In this document: positions 11,694-22,490 of the stretch, piece after piece
Layout of the letters: every line of letters starts with the position of its first letter
How positions within the stretch are numbered: the stretch's first letter is position 1
Source of the DNA: Cocos nucifera
Taxonomy: Eukaryota > Streptophyta > Magnoliopsida > Arecales > Arecaceae
Direction: 5' to 3'
Length of the DNA stretch: 64,000 nt
Assembly: GCA_006176705.1 (NCBI GenBank)
Contig: QRFJ01000504.1
Coordinates: 177,861 to 241,860 of the forward strand
Program-made: the position numbers and the translations under genes
The notes under the pieces: generated by a model
What the model was told of the DNA's origin: nothing
Databases searched by the model: none
The model's input: the letters and a program-made list of their open reading frames with translations, nothing else

Positions 11694-12629
11694 ATGAAAT
11701 GAAATTTTTTTTTTATTTTTTTGATTTTTTTATAAATTAATTAAAAATAAATTTTTAATTTCTTTAATTTTCTATAAATATTGCTTACTAACTTTTTTTT
11801 ATTTTATAGAAAAAAAGAGAAGAAAAAAATAGAGAATAAAGAAAAAGAGCAAAAAGGTTAGGGCAAGAAGGAAGCTTCCAGTCTTGTTTGGTGAGATCAA
11901 TCCTAATCGTAGATTTTTTTATTATTTATTTTATTTTAAAATTAATTTAAAAAATATTTACTTAAATTTAATTAAAAGCTTCATGATAAGATTAAAAATT
12001 CTAATTGCTTAGAGCATGCATCATATTAGTTTTATATTTATTTTTATTTCTTTTAGTGATTGCTGGAGGCAATATAAGTTTTTCAAAATTTAATTAGTTG
12101 CATACATCTAATTTAAATTACATAAAATTTCTTGCTTAAAAAATTCTTTGTGCATACTCATTTTAAATCAACTTAAGGGCAACATCCAATTAAACAAGAA
12201 AAGATGAAAATTTGATCACCTTTTCTTAGCTCACAAATAAAATTCTAAAATAAAAACTTAAATTAAATTAATTTAAATTAAACTAAATTAAAAATAATAA
12301 TAAAATAATTAAAAATATTATAAATTTTATAATTTTTTTAAAAAAAATAAATAAAATAATAAAAAATCTAAAAAAATTCTAAACCACATGATAATGTTGC
12401 ACTAGTATATGTACGATAGGAGATTATTTTTTCTGACCTAGTTGAATCTAATTATGAAATTAAATGGTTGAACGATATTAAATCTAATAGTCAAATAGCT
12501 AAAAATTTTAGAGAACCACCTAAGCAAATGAAGGAATATTTTATTCCTTCTACCTATAACCCATCGACTTGTATCCAATTACTAGATATTCCTGCTAGCC
12601 ATTATGAAATCAAGTCGACCACAATCTAG
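11694..12629 (+). other. 5' leader of gag-only element 1
   Basis: AT-rich leader with no clear reading frame until about 12430, where gag-like sequence begins without an obvious intact start codon. It contains a purine-rich run (11810-11870). No other feature is visible. Confidence 0.5.
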
Positions 12630-14495
12630 ATGCTCCCATCTTTCTATGAAAACACCAATAAAGACCCTTACAAGCATCTGGATGAATTCTTAGAAATCTG
12701 CTCTACAGTAAAAATCGAGAATTTTTCTAATGACGTCCTTAGACTGACCTTGTTCCCTTTCTCATTAAAAGATAAAGCCAAGTATTGGCTTGGCAGAATA
12801 GAAAAATCAATTCAAACATGGACAGAGATGCAACATGAATTCCTTAAGAAATTTTATCCCATAGGTCATACCAACACTATGAGGTGAGCTATCACTGGAT
12901 TTGCTCAGCTTTCAGGAGAACAAATTCATGAGTTATGGAAGAGACTTAAGAAACTTCTTAAAAAATGTCCACATCATGGCCTATCTAAGTGGCAAATAGT
13001 TCATGCTTTTTATGAGAGTTTAGGAGACCAATATAGACAAATGGTAGATACATCTTGTGGAGGTGCATTCATGAATAAGAATGAGGATGAAGCCTATACT
13101 TTATTTGAAACCTTGAGTGAAAACTCAATTAACCATGCTTCATTATCCTTATATCAAAAATGGATAGGGATCCATGAAATTAAACATCTAGAATTTAGTT
13201 CTAAGGCTAACTTGAACCTGATAGATAAAGTAGATCTTCTTATCCAGAAATTAGATCAACTCCTAACCCTAGATCAACAATCTTCTGTGCAAATCATATC
13301 ATCTTTTAATTACTAGGAGATTTGTTCAATCTATGCTAGTCCAACCCATCATGTGAGTGAATATCCTATGGCTACACAATTTTTATCTTTCATCCAAAAA
13401 TAAGTTCAAGCTACATAAGGCTACTCCAAGTTGATTAATGATCCTTTTTCAAACATATATAACTCAGATTGGAGGAATCACTCTAATTTTTCTCAGATAC
13501 CCCAACAAACTCAAGCTCAGACCTAAATTTCATCAGTGCAGAACTATCAAAATAGGCTCCAATATCAAAACTATGCCTATAATAGTGGTCAGTCTAGTCA
13601 ATCTTTCCAGCCATTGCATTATAATCAGCCATAATACCTACCTCCTACATAGACCAATCTAGTCGATGATAGATTTAATTAACTTCAATAACTAATTTTG
13701 AATCAACAACAATCTATCATCAAGCTAAAATCTCAAATAGGATAATTAGCTAAGTCTAACATGAGAAGAGAACTAAATCAATTACCGAGCCAATCGATTT
13801 CTATAAACAATCTAGCTATTGTCCACCAACCATCTAGATTTAATTATCAATTCAATATCCCACCTAAGAATCTCCAACTAGAGAATACCAAAATAATTTC
13901 TTAACTTAAAAGTTATAGAATTCTTATTGACACATACTAAGACCAGGTGAGAGAAGGTAGTACTGATGCTAAGCCAAAATAAAAATTTAGAAGAAAAGAT
14001 TAGTATTGAATCTAACCATATAGAAGAACCTGAGCCCGAAACTAGTACTGATGTTGGTTTCAATTTAAATGAGATAAACCTAGGAAAAAAGAGAATAGAT
14101 GATTTATCCAAAATTTGTAAACTAAAAATCCTATTTTCTTTAGTCCTAGAAATCAGTTCTTCTCATAAAAATCAAGGAGCATACAACGAAAAGTCGGTAA
14201 AGTTATTTAAGTAAGATCATATTAATTTACCTTTAGAATTAAACCCATCTTTAGTCATCCTTCCAGTATCCAGTGTATCAAACTTAACTCCTAATTCAAA
14301 AGCTAAATTTATGAGTATTTTAGAACAACAAATAGAAGAAATTCTTGACAAACAAGGGACTGAGAATGGGGTCACGAACTATGTTCCCAAAATTAGCAAA
14401 GAATATATTAATAAAGGGATTATAAATTATCTTCCTAAGATTGATAATCCAAAATCATTGAAATTTATCAATTTAGTATTTGATGTAGGATAGTT
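12430..14495 (+). pseudogene. Gag-like gene of gag-only element 1
   Basis: The retrotransposon gag core is clear at 12630-13150. KDPYKHLDEFLEIC and LRLTLFPFSLKDKAKYWLG are the usual capsid helices, followed in the same frame by HELWKRLKKLLKKCPHHG. Frame 0 is shared by 12630-13316 and further down to about 13660, with stops at 12885 and 13314 and others. A knuckle-like segment follows (SPTHHVSEYP, where the second gag-only element keeps a cysteine), then a Gln/Tyr/Asn-rich tail. The last part (13966-14493), acidic and with repeated EEPEPETSTD-like and INKGIINYLPKI segments, is in another frame. In the family Gag packages element RNA into particles. Here it is the only protein coded by the element. 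Confidence 0.75.
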
Positions 14496-14537
14496 AAGCT
14501 GCCATGTGTTTGGCTAAAGATGGTAAACTTAATGCTT

Positions 14538-14760
14538 GTTGGGAGGCAACCCAATATTTAGTTTTCTTTCATCTAATTTATCTTTTTAGTTTATTTTTTT
14601 TAAGATCTTTTTGACTAAGTTGGAGGGAGAGTCAAATTTTTAAAGGCACATGCTGGACCACAAAAACACATTGAGTCAGGTGTATTCTTTTTTATTCTTT
14701 ATTACATCATTTATTTTTCTTCTTCATCGAGGATAATGTCGATTAAGTTAGGGGGAGAAT
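14538..14760 (+). other. Conserved noncoding block after gag
   Basis: Starts with the near-palindrome GTTGGGAGGCAACCCAA (14538-14554) and includes an AGTTGGAGGGAGAG tract and ATTAAGTTAGGGGGAGAAT near 14741. The same ordered motifs occur in the second gag-only element on the minus strand (28870-29090). Conservation outside gag suggests a role in RNA packaging or polypurine priming, but this is inference. Confidence 0.55.
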
Positions 14761-15084
14761 AACAAAAATTTTAAATTTTTTTTTAAAATTCTTGAAGAAG
14801 TTAGTATTTAGCATTTAGACATCTGATTATACTTAAGAATCGAGTTGAACTAAGCACATTTTTTTAAAAAAATGATGCACATATTAGAAAATTTGTAAGA
14901 TATTGAGGGACCAAGTATTAAGAAAATTTAATAAGAGTTAAGTCTTGAACATAAATAATTTTGTTGGAGCACTTATGATTTTTCTTACTAGCAACAAAGA
15001 AGAGACTAATTTTTATTGACTTATGTAGGATAACTATATATTTCTTTATTAAAAAAATTAAAATAAAATAGTTTCTAACTACTT

Positions 15085-15420
15085 CTCACTGAATAATCGG
15101 GCCTCTTTGTCTAAGTAAGCATTAAATTTCGCATCAAAAGGTGAGAAGGATAAAAAAACTCATTATAAAGCTAGTCTTAACTCGTAGCCTATTTGATTCA
15201 AGCTAGTATGCCTGAGGGGTATTCTATACCTAGTGCTTTAAAGTCAACTGATTTGGGAGTCATTGGCCCAAGACTCGCTACATGGATCAAATAGAAAGCT
15301 TAAGGGATTAAGGCACTCAATAGTGGGATAATGTTAAAAAAAAAGGACATTGATTTTACATCAAGTAACCAGGTTCCATTGCCTAAGTAATCAATGATAT
15401 TCACATAAAAAAGTAGACAA
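15085..15420 (+). repeat. Duplicated CCGGGT/TTGCCTAAG motif, gag-only element 1
   Basis: A motif built from ATCGGGCC, then TTGTCTAAGTAAGCA, then TTCGCATCAAAAGGTG occurs at about 15090-15150. It occurs again, more decayed, at about 15360-15410 (TAACCAGGTTCC, TTGCCTAAGTAATCA, TTCACATAAAA). Two equally spaced copies are found in element 2 (28200-28260 and 28485-28550). Confidence 0.6.
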
Positions 15421-15728
15421 TATAAATTAAAAAAATCAATAAATGAAGGATGGAAGTAGCAATACACTTGTCCATATGAAAGTTTATATGAGTCAAAGAT
15501 AAATGTAGGAATAATTTAGAAAAAGTTTTAAAAAATTTTAATGTCCTTCACTTAAATTTTATTGGTAAAGTATTAGTACTCCAATGACATACCTCACTCA
15601 TGCTCTACTGAACATCATTAGCATTTTTGAAAATTGCTTCGATAAAATTCAAAATTCTAATGTTAAATGATATTTAAAACTAAATTCTTTCTTTACTCGA
15701 GGATGAGCAAAGCCTAAGTTAGGGGATG

Positions 15729-17283
15729 TGATAAGTACCATAAATATATCAATAAAAATATTAATTTAATAATTAATTTATTTTAATTTTTTAAAAATAA
15801 TAATTAATTTATATATTTTTAAAAAATTAATATTTTTATTAATTAAAAAATAAAAATAAAAAATAAAATATTATTATCAGTAAAAAGAACTTATTTTTTT
15901 GGTCATAATGAAATAAATTTAGAGTAAAATAAAGTTAAAATAGATTCGATATAAATTTTTTTAAAAAAATAAAATAAAAAAGAAATTGGCTTAGTCGGCT
16001 CGCCAAGCCAAGCTGCTAAGCCAAGAAGTCGCAAAGCCAGCCAAGCCATCCAGTGAGCTGCTAATGTCAGTTTTATGGCAGCTCACCGTAGGCCTTTAAG
16101 CGAGGGCATTCTAATAATTTTGCAGGTCAAACGCGTGCCGATTGGTTGTGGCTTTCGATACACCCGATCTACGGTGGTCCATGGGCATAATTTTGCATGA
16201 TCTAATAGCTGAGGTTGATTCTGGTTCAGATCCAATGGTTGTGATATTTTTCGATTTGATTAAGAAGTCTGCCAGCCTTCTTTACGCGATCCAACGGTCA
16301 TGAGCTCTCCTGACAATGATCCAATAGTCAGATCTTCTTCAAAACTCGATCCAATGGCTATTATAGGCTCTCGATGCTGATTTAATGATCCAGAGCTTCA
16401 TCTGATGGCCAGATCTCCTCCATTAAGTACGATCGAATGGCTAAAATCAAATCCAACTCGATCTGGGCTTATACACACTAGTTTTTAGCATTTTTTCGAT
16501 CGTTGGATTCTCATTTGACGGCTGAACTTCATAGAACCTCTCAGGATGCATCAAGATAGTCTTTTAATCTTATTTTTTCTAGGATTTCACTATTTTTGTC
16601 AATCAAACTCCTCTATAGTCCCATATTGCCTATAAAGAAGATCTCCAGCCCTCCAACACCTATAAATAAGACCTCAGGCCTCCAAATCAATCTAACTTCG
16701 GTCCAGGTGCAGCTTTGGTACAGGATAGATCCATGCTCGGGTTGATGGCTGCTTCAAGATAGATGATGTCAAAAGAAAACGCAGGCTTTCTACACCATCT
16801 TTTAGCCAATGCCGTTTCAAGATCGAGATCGTCAGCTTCTAATTTTTCTTTCTTTTCTACTCCTTTTAATTTATGTATTTAAACTTTAAATTAAATTTTA
16901 ATTATTATAAATTTTATTTTATTACTTTTTAAATTTTAGTTCTTTATTTTTTGCTTTTCAAATTTTTTCTCTTTAATTTTAATTATAAATTTAATTTTAT
17001 TGCAAGTAGATGCTAAGATCTAAATAGTAGATCTTAGTATTAAATCTTTACTTCCATGCGATTTATTTTTTTATTTTTTTAATTTTATATAATTTAAAAT
17101 TTTATTTTTTGACTTCAATTTTTTTTAAATCTTTTTTCTAAAAATTAAAAATTTTAAAACTAAAATACTTCCTTCTCTGTGGATTCGATCTGACTTATTG
17201 CTTCTACCTATTTTTAATTATTTAAAAAGTTAAAATTAAACTGATAAACATGATATCTTAATGATAAAATCATGCTCTTATCA
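15729..17283 (+). repeat. 3' LTR of gag-only element 1
   Basis: 1555 bases, from TGATAAGTACC (15729) to CTCTTATCA (17283). A TATA-like CCTATAAAGAAG lies near 16630. It differs from the 5' copy at many sites, largely transitions, which points to an old insertion. Confidence 0.88.
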
Positions 17284-17288
17284 CCTTC

Positions 17289-17564
17289 TAACATTCTGTT
17301 ATGGCTATCTTGATCATTCTGTTATGGGCTCTACCTATATAAGAGATCCTTTAGGCTTCCTCTCTAAGCTCTTAAGCTCTCCTCTCTGCTCTAATTCTTC
17401 TGGGTACTCCATTTTTGTTGGCCAAAAAGCTAACTTAGCCATTGGAGGATCCTATCGAAGCCACTCATCTTCGATCCAGACTTCATTTTCTAGGTCTCGT
17501 CAGCAAGATCATCTCCACCACCTCAATGAACTCCGACATCCCTCAATTTTTTGCACCAACTAAT
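17289..17564 (+). repeat. Tat-like gypsy LTR fragment (R-U5 side)
   Basis: Contains a TATA-like CTATATAAGAG near 17334. The following tract (TACTCCATTTTTGTTGGCC, then ATTGGAGGATCCTATCGAAG) matches by eye the equivalent part of the Tat-clade LTR at 45020-45100 (ACTCCATTCCTGTTGGC, GTCGGAGGGTCTTGTCGGAG). It is a diverged relative, cut on the left by gag-only element 1 and followed directly by copia RNase H sequence. Confidence 0.6.
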
Positions 17565-17701
17565 CATATTTAAAATGATGATATATTGCTTGATTTTGTT
17601 AGTATTGATAGACAATTAGCTGATATATTTACCAAATCCCTAGGTGAAGATAGATTTAGCATGATTAGGAGAGAATTAAGTGTTTGTGACCCATTTACCT
17701 A
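17565..17701 (+). pseudogene. C-terminal end of SIRE-1 RNase H
   Basis: Reads DFVSIDRQLADIFTKSL then GEDRFSMIRREL and CDPF, the hallmark end of copia polyproteins (family consensus contains QLADIFTK and RREL). One stop precedes it at about position 17574. Everything upstream of this in pol is missing. The element boundary here is with the gypsy LTR fragment. Confidence 0.8.
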
Positions 17702-18105
17702 AATTCTCATCATTTTCTCTTGAAGTTATTTGATTTATTAAATTTCCAAATTTCTTGATCATCTTCAACTCAAATTCCATCAAATTAATTCCCCTTAAGC
17801 TGTCTCTAGCTTGTATTGTTGATTTCTCTCTCAGAAAAATCAATAATTTTGTTTTGTGCTTGAGCTCAAGTCGACTCGAGATGAAGTTTGAGTCAACTCC
17901 TGCTCGAGTCGACTCAAACAGGATTCTTGAGTCGACTCAAAGTTGGATACATGACCTTTTAATTATGAAATCCACTTATTTTTCCACTTTTCTCTTTCTA
18001 GCATTAATCCTAGAATAGTGCCCTAGACCCTCCAAAGACCCTTTTTGATCTCTGTGGAGCCCTACACCTATCCTTATCCTTAGATTTGATTTTCACTCAT
18101 GCACA
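17702..18105 (+). other. SIRE-1 post-pol spacer with palindrome cluster
   Basis: No gene seen. Between about 17866 and 17945 there are several copies of GAGTCGACTC-like palindromes (for example CTCGAGTCGACTCAAA and TTGAGTCGACTCAAAG). The same motif recurs in the SIRE LTRs. Confidence 0.55.
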
Positions 18106-19776
18106 ATGGGACCAAGGAAATAATTAGCTTTCCACCTTAAACAACTGTGGGTTGAAGTCAAAGCCAAGCGCTACACCAAGCATCACAATGACTCTTCACA
18201 CCATGAAGAGGCTCCTGCTCCTTCCCAATCTCTAGCGGATCCTTTGAGCAACTATGCTATTATGGCCAGATGAAAGATTGACTTTCGATTCCTAGACAGA
18301 GAAGGGTTCTGACTAGGGTGATAGATTGGGCAAGAAGGATGGAAGAAATTTTATATTTTGGATCTTCCCCCTTACCGTAGCTTAGTTCATGAGTTTTATG
18401 GTTCTATAGCCAAGGGTTCAGATAATGTTGGGTGCATAGTAAAGGGTGTTTCATTCTTACTAGTAGAGTAGAGATTGGGAGAGATTTGGCACCTCCATTG
18501 TGAAGGAATTGCTCCCCTACATTTGTTCAACAAAAAGGAAGCATTGAAGGTAATTTTGGAGTGACCGAATGTTGAGGGCATTATGGAGTTGTATGACAAC
18601 CAACTATCAATAGAGATGTGGCTTCTACATCGCATACTGAAGAAGGTTTTCTTTTTGAAGATCGGCAAGTTTGACTTTATATTGAAGAGAGATATAGTGA
18701 TCATGTATTGTATGATTTGGGGGGAGGCCCTCCCTTCTCTGATTCTACATTAGATGAGATAAGGGGTTGGCTGGGCAAAAGCATGTCTTCCTTACAACAT
18801 GGCCTTGACCCTAGTGTTTTGGAAGATAGGTGTGAGTTTGGAGGGAGAGGTTTTCCATTTCTTGATGCACTCTGACACCTACAATGAACGGTCCTTACAT
18901 TGCATGGGGTACTACAAGTTGGAGGGTCAGTGGGTATGATGAATCTCAGGATAGGACTAGCAGTAGAGGCAAGCAGATGATGGAGGCCCAAGTCACCCTT
19001 AGGCAAAATGATAGTTTAAGACCCCTCCACCATAGACTACAGAGCCAGAGCACTAACTCGAGCTCCTCAAGCTTCAACACCTCCAGTGACACCATCATCA
19101 CCACCAGTAGTTCCCCTAGTGGCAGATTAGCACTCTTAACTCTCCAGCATGAGATTAGATAATGATCAGTTAAGGAGAGTGGCTGAGTTAGTTATTAATG
19201 GATTGTGACCTTAGACAAAGCGAATAGAGATAGAGCTCGGCAAACTTGGGTCTGAGGTCAGTAGATTGGCAAAGAGGATGGAGGCCGTGGACACCGAAGT
19301 CAGATCATCTAAGCCTTTAGACCTTATTGATCTAGTCGAGAGGCTACTGGATTAAGGGGGAGGATCAAGATAGGAGTTCAGTAGATACAAGATGAGATCA
19401 GAGTTTTGGGAACTACCCAAAAATTTAGTACCTTGTCACTCTTGATCTCTATGGGGCAACTAAGCAGCTTTAGAAGTATGCCCCTCTAGGTGCAGCAGCA
19501 GCAATAGCGGCAGTAGCAGCATCGGTAGCAGTAGTAGGACCATTCAGTGCTCCGAGCCAATCCACCTGCCGGCCATCCTAGAGTGTACCATCCACTTATC
19601 CTTCTACCTTATATCAGCTTACCCCTAGATCTTCAATTAGGACCTACACTAGAGCCAATGTAGGGTTTCCACCTTCCATATTTAGTCCTTCTAGCAAGAC
19701 CAGGAGTAGGAGATCTAGTGTTCCTTCTATTAGGTCTAGCTCCTCTACTCTAGAGGTTTCCTCAGATGAGGAGTAG
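18106..19776 (+). pseudogene. Decayed extra (env-position) gene of SIRE-1
   Basis: ATG at 18106 (MGPRK) and a terminal TAG at 19774 are in register, about 557 codons apart. The first part reads DFRFLDREGF, PPYRSLVHEFYGSIAKGSDN and CEGIAPLHLFNKKEALKVIL, with scattered stops. This resembles the plant retrotransposon-associated domain often annotated as 'putative plant transposon protein'. The middle (18950-19150) appears frameshifted into a Ser/Pro-rich linker. The end has a heptad-like stretch near 19230-19300 (IELGKLGSEVSRLAKRMEAV), a Gln-rich run and a Ser/Arg-rich tail. Family function is not established; an envelope role has only been proposed from its position. No signal peptide or transmembrane helix is evident. 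Confidence 0.6.
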
Positions 19777-20493
19777 GTCTAAGATTTGATTATATATTGC
19801 ATTATCTATTATACTTAGTTTATCTTGATTACTTTGACATATTGATGATTTGATGTACTACTGCAGGCATCATTTTTTATACACAGTACTTTCATAAAAC
19901 ATTATATTTTAAATGAAATGAACGATATTTTCCTTTTCACACATTCATCTTATGTGTTTGATTTTTTTATTATTATTGATGATGACAAAAAAGGGGAGAA
20001 GAATATGGTATTAATGAATGGTATTAACATATGGTATCAATGATGAAATTGAGAGAAATAAGAACAAATAGTAATAAGATCAGATAAGTCTAATGCCCAA
20101 GTAAAAAAGGGGAGAAATGAAATTTTGAAAAGATAAATAAAATTTTGAAAAGAGAAATGAAATTTTGAAAATTTTGACAAGCAAATAAAGGAAAATATGA
20201 AAATTGAAAGCCAAGAAATATTGCTTAGTGCTCATAAGAATCTTGATAAAGTTCTTAAAAGACCTAGCAAAATGAATTTTTTACTCTGATATCACATGTT
20301 AGGACCATAACCATAGCCCTTATCTTTTTCCCAAAATGTAAAACTTTTGAATTCAATTGATCTACTTCTACATCATGATATGTGCTACGCAATTCTTGAT
20401 GATTCACTTACTTCTACGAAACTAAAAGTATTTAAAATTAGATATATTATTTACATATACTAAAAATTTTGTCATCATCAAAAAGGAGGTGAT
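19777..20493 (+). promoter_or_regulatory. SIRE-1 polypurine tracts upstream of 3' LTR
   Basis: Three purine tracts lie in this 0.7 kb: ACAAAAAAGGGGAGAAG near 19985, TAAAAAAGGGGAGAAATG near 20103, and CAAAAAGGAGGTGAT ending at 20493, directly before the LTR. The last is in the right place to prime plus-strand DNA synthesis; the others may be accessory. No gene is present. Confidence 0.6.
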
Positions 20494-21774
20494 TGTTGGC
20501 TCTAGTATTGATTTTGATGAGAGCATTTTGAAGAGAATTTTGGAAGCTAGATCCATATTTCAAAGATGCCCATGACTTCCAACTTGAAGATTAAAAAATG
20601 CAAGCTTAAAGAAGGTCAAGCTATGAAAAATTCAAAAGAAAAAGACCTAAAGTTGACTTCATGGGGAGAAGAGTCAACTTCGACATGCAATCAGAATTTG
20701 GCACAAGCCTCAAGTCGACTCAAGGAGTCTTAGAGTGGACTCTAACATGTAGGATTCAACTGGCATAGATCTCAAGTCGACACATAGTTCATAAGTCGAC
20801 TCTCTTAGGAAAGATAGAGAGCAATTTTTTTATGAACAATACTCTACTCAATCCCTGAAGACTTTGAGCCGACTCGAATAAAGCTCAAGTCAACTCCTGA
20901 TCTACTCGAGTCGACTCTACTATAGCGAACAGCTCCAATAGCTAGTGTTTTAGAAGCTACAAAATTATACAAAAAGTTTCTAATTGCTAGTTTTCAACTT
21001 TCAATGGCTAGAAATTCATTTTTAGACATCTTAATAAGGATTATTTTGTTTCAAAGACTTTAATGAAGCAAGAGAACTAAGGAGAACAAGAGAGATATCA
21101 GAAATACCAAAAAGAAAGCCAAAAATTTTGGGAGTGCATTTAGTGAGCATTTAAGAAGAAATTTTCAACTCCAACCACTAGTTTCTTATGCATTCAACTG
21201 ATTTTCAAGAGGAAGAAGGGTGCATTAGTTACAAAAGCTTTTCAACTCCTAATCTTGAACTTCATCGACACTCTACTTACTCTTTAAGGAGCTTTGAGTT
21301 TGTTTTTTAGATTGTATTCAAATTTCTGATTGTAACAAGTTTTAATAGGGATTGAAACTTAGAGAAAAAGCTCATCCAAGTCTGAAATTGTACTTGTACA
21401 AGCCTAGGAATGGCTAGAGATAAAGATTTTAGTTGGTAATCTTGGAAAACCAATTGGTTTTGGATTGTAAGCCTGAAAAATAATCTTTCTATAATCTTAA
21501 TGATTATAGTAGAATTTTCAAGGAAAGTGCTTGGAGAGTAGATGTAGGTGTTGTGCTTGACATCGAACCACTATAAAAACTTGGTTTTTGTATATGTGGC
21601 TTAGATTTCCTTTACTTGCTTTATCTATTGTTGCATATCTCTACATAATCATTCATTGCTTCCACTACACTTACACTTTGGAACTTAAATTGTAGACATC
21701 TATTTTAAGCTATAAAAAATTTTAGAAAACCAAATTCACCCCCCCTCCCTCTTGGATTGTCTTTTTGGGCAACA
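20494..21774 (+). repeat. 3' LTR of SIRE-1
   Basis: 1281 bases, TGTTGGCTCTAG at 20494 to TTTGGGCAACA at 21774. It contains repeated CAAGTCGACTC / GAGTCGACTC motifs at 20708-20920. The related LTR at 62362 has the same motif cluster at a similar distance from its start. Base content after the end changes to gypsy pol sequence on the other strand. Confidence 0.8.
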
Positions 21775-22490
21775 ATTTTTGTGTAGAAAATCTAGAAGTT
21801 AATCTCAAACTTTAATAGTTAGTAATGATCCAATCTGAATGGTATTTGTAGGATCTTCATCTTTCAGTGGAATTGGGGTCAGTTGTTCGGTAGGTTCACC
21901 TCAGCTTTCCTCATCCTGTTGATCCAACCCTTTGATTGGTAGTGTCTCTCTCATGGCTTTTCCCTTTGATCATCACCATGAAACATTGTCGAGCAAGGCA
22001 TTGATTTCCTTGCATTCACCCACTCCATTCCTCATTGAGAACCAGATGAGAAGATGATAAGTCGACACAACTGCTGGGAGCATGTTCAATCCAGATTGGC
22101 CTAGTATTGCATTATAGATTGAGGGTACTTGAACGATGAGGAAGGTCAGCTGTATGTTGGCTCATCGAGGTTCGTATTCCGTAGTGACTAGGAGAACAAT
22201 TTCTCCTTCCACCTTCACTGAGTTGCTAGAAAATCAAATTAGTTGGGTGTTAACCTTCCTTAGTTGATCCATATATAATTTCATTCGAGAGAAAGCATCA
22301 TAGAATAACACATCAACATAACTTTCATTATCTACCAGGATTCTTTTTACATCATAATTTGCTATTATTATAGAAATGATAATAGCATCATGAGGAGTTT
22401 GAACTCCTCGCACATTATCATCGAAAAAAGAAATAACACTATCACCCTGCTGCCTCTTTAAGGTATGCCCCAAACACTCTACCCCCAAAC
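21775..22490 (-). pseudogene. Tat-like gypsy protease region (remnant)
   Basis: On the minus strand 22234-22488 reads DAIIISIIIANYDVKRILVD followed by NESYVDVLFYDAFSRM. This matches the protease domain of the Tat-clade element at 47100-47210 (ADYDIRRILVGNGSSTDVLF). The catalytic Asp is kept here but the following glycine is Glu. Downstream (about 21960-22230) the frame continues, with a stop, into PSIYNAILGQSGLN, equivalent to STYNAILGRPGLN in the intact relative. The domain would process the polyprotein. It is continuous with the gag remnant to its right. Confidence 0.75.

Larger units (their letters stand above)
10121..17283 (+). mobile_element. Gag-only LTR retrotransposon 1, Athila-like (TR-GAG type)
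   Basis: Both LTRs are present (10121-11669 and 15729-17283) with inverted ends of the type TGATAAG...CTTATCA; the first base pair of the left copy has decayed to TA. The element is flanked by an exact five-base target duplication CCTTC (10116-10120 and 17284-17288). The primer site at 11676 is tRNA-Asp type, as in Athila-lineage gypsy elements. The polypurine tract AAGTTAGGGGATG precedes the 3' LTR. The internal region of about 4.06 kb contains only a gag-like gene and conserved noncoding sequence. No protease, reverse transcriptase or integrase motif is visible. It must therefore have relied on enzymes from an autonomous relative. It is very similar in organisation to 26287-33374. Confidence 0.85.
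17565..21774 (+). mobile_element. SIRE/Maximus-like copia element, 3' part (SIRE-1)
   Basis: Order from left: C-terminal end of copia pol (17565-17701), a long region with a decayed extra gene (18106-19776), three polypurine-like tracts, and a full 3' LTR (20494-21774). An additional gene between pol and the 3' LTR is characteristic of the SIRE/Maximus lineage of Ty1/copia. The 5' part is absent, replaced by a gypsy LTR fragment. A second member begins at 62362. Confidence 0.75.

Noticed and set aside
17261..17563. Plus-strand 100-codon open frame
   Set aside because: It spans the end of a gag-only element LTR, the CCTTC target site and a gypsy LTR fragment, so it is a chance frame across three unrelated pieces.
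18106..19776. Viral envelope gene
   Set aside because: Position alone suggests it. I see no signal peptide, transmembrane helix or furin-type site, so I only call it an extra gene of unknown role.
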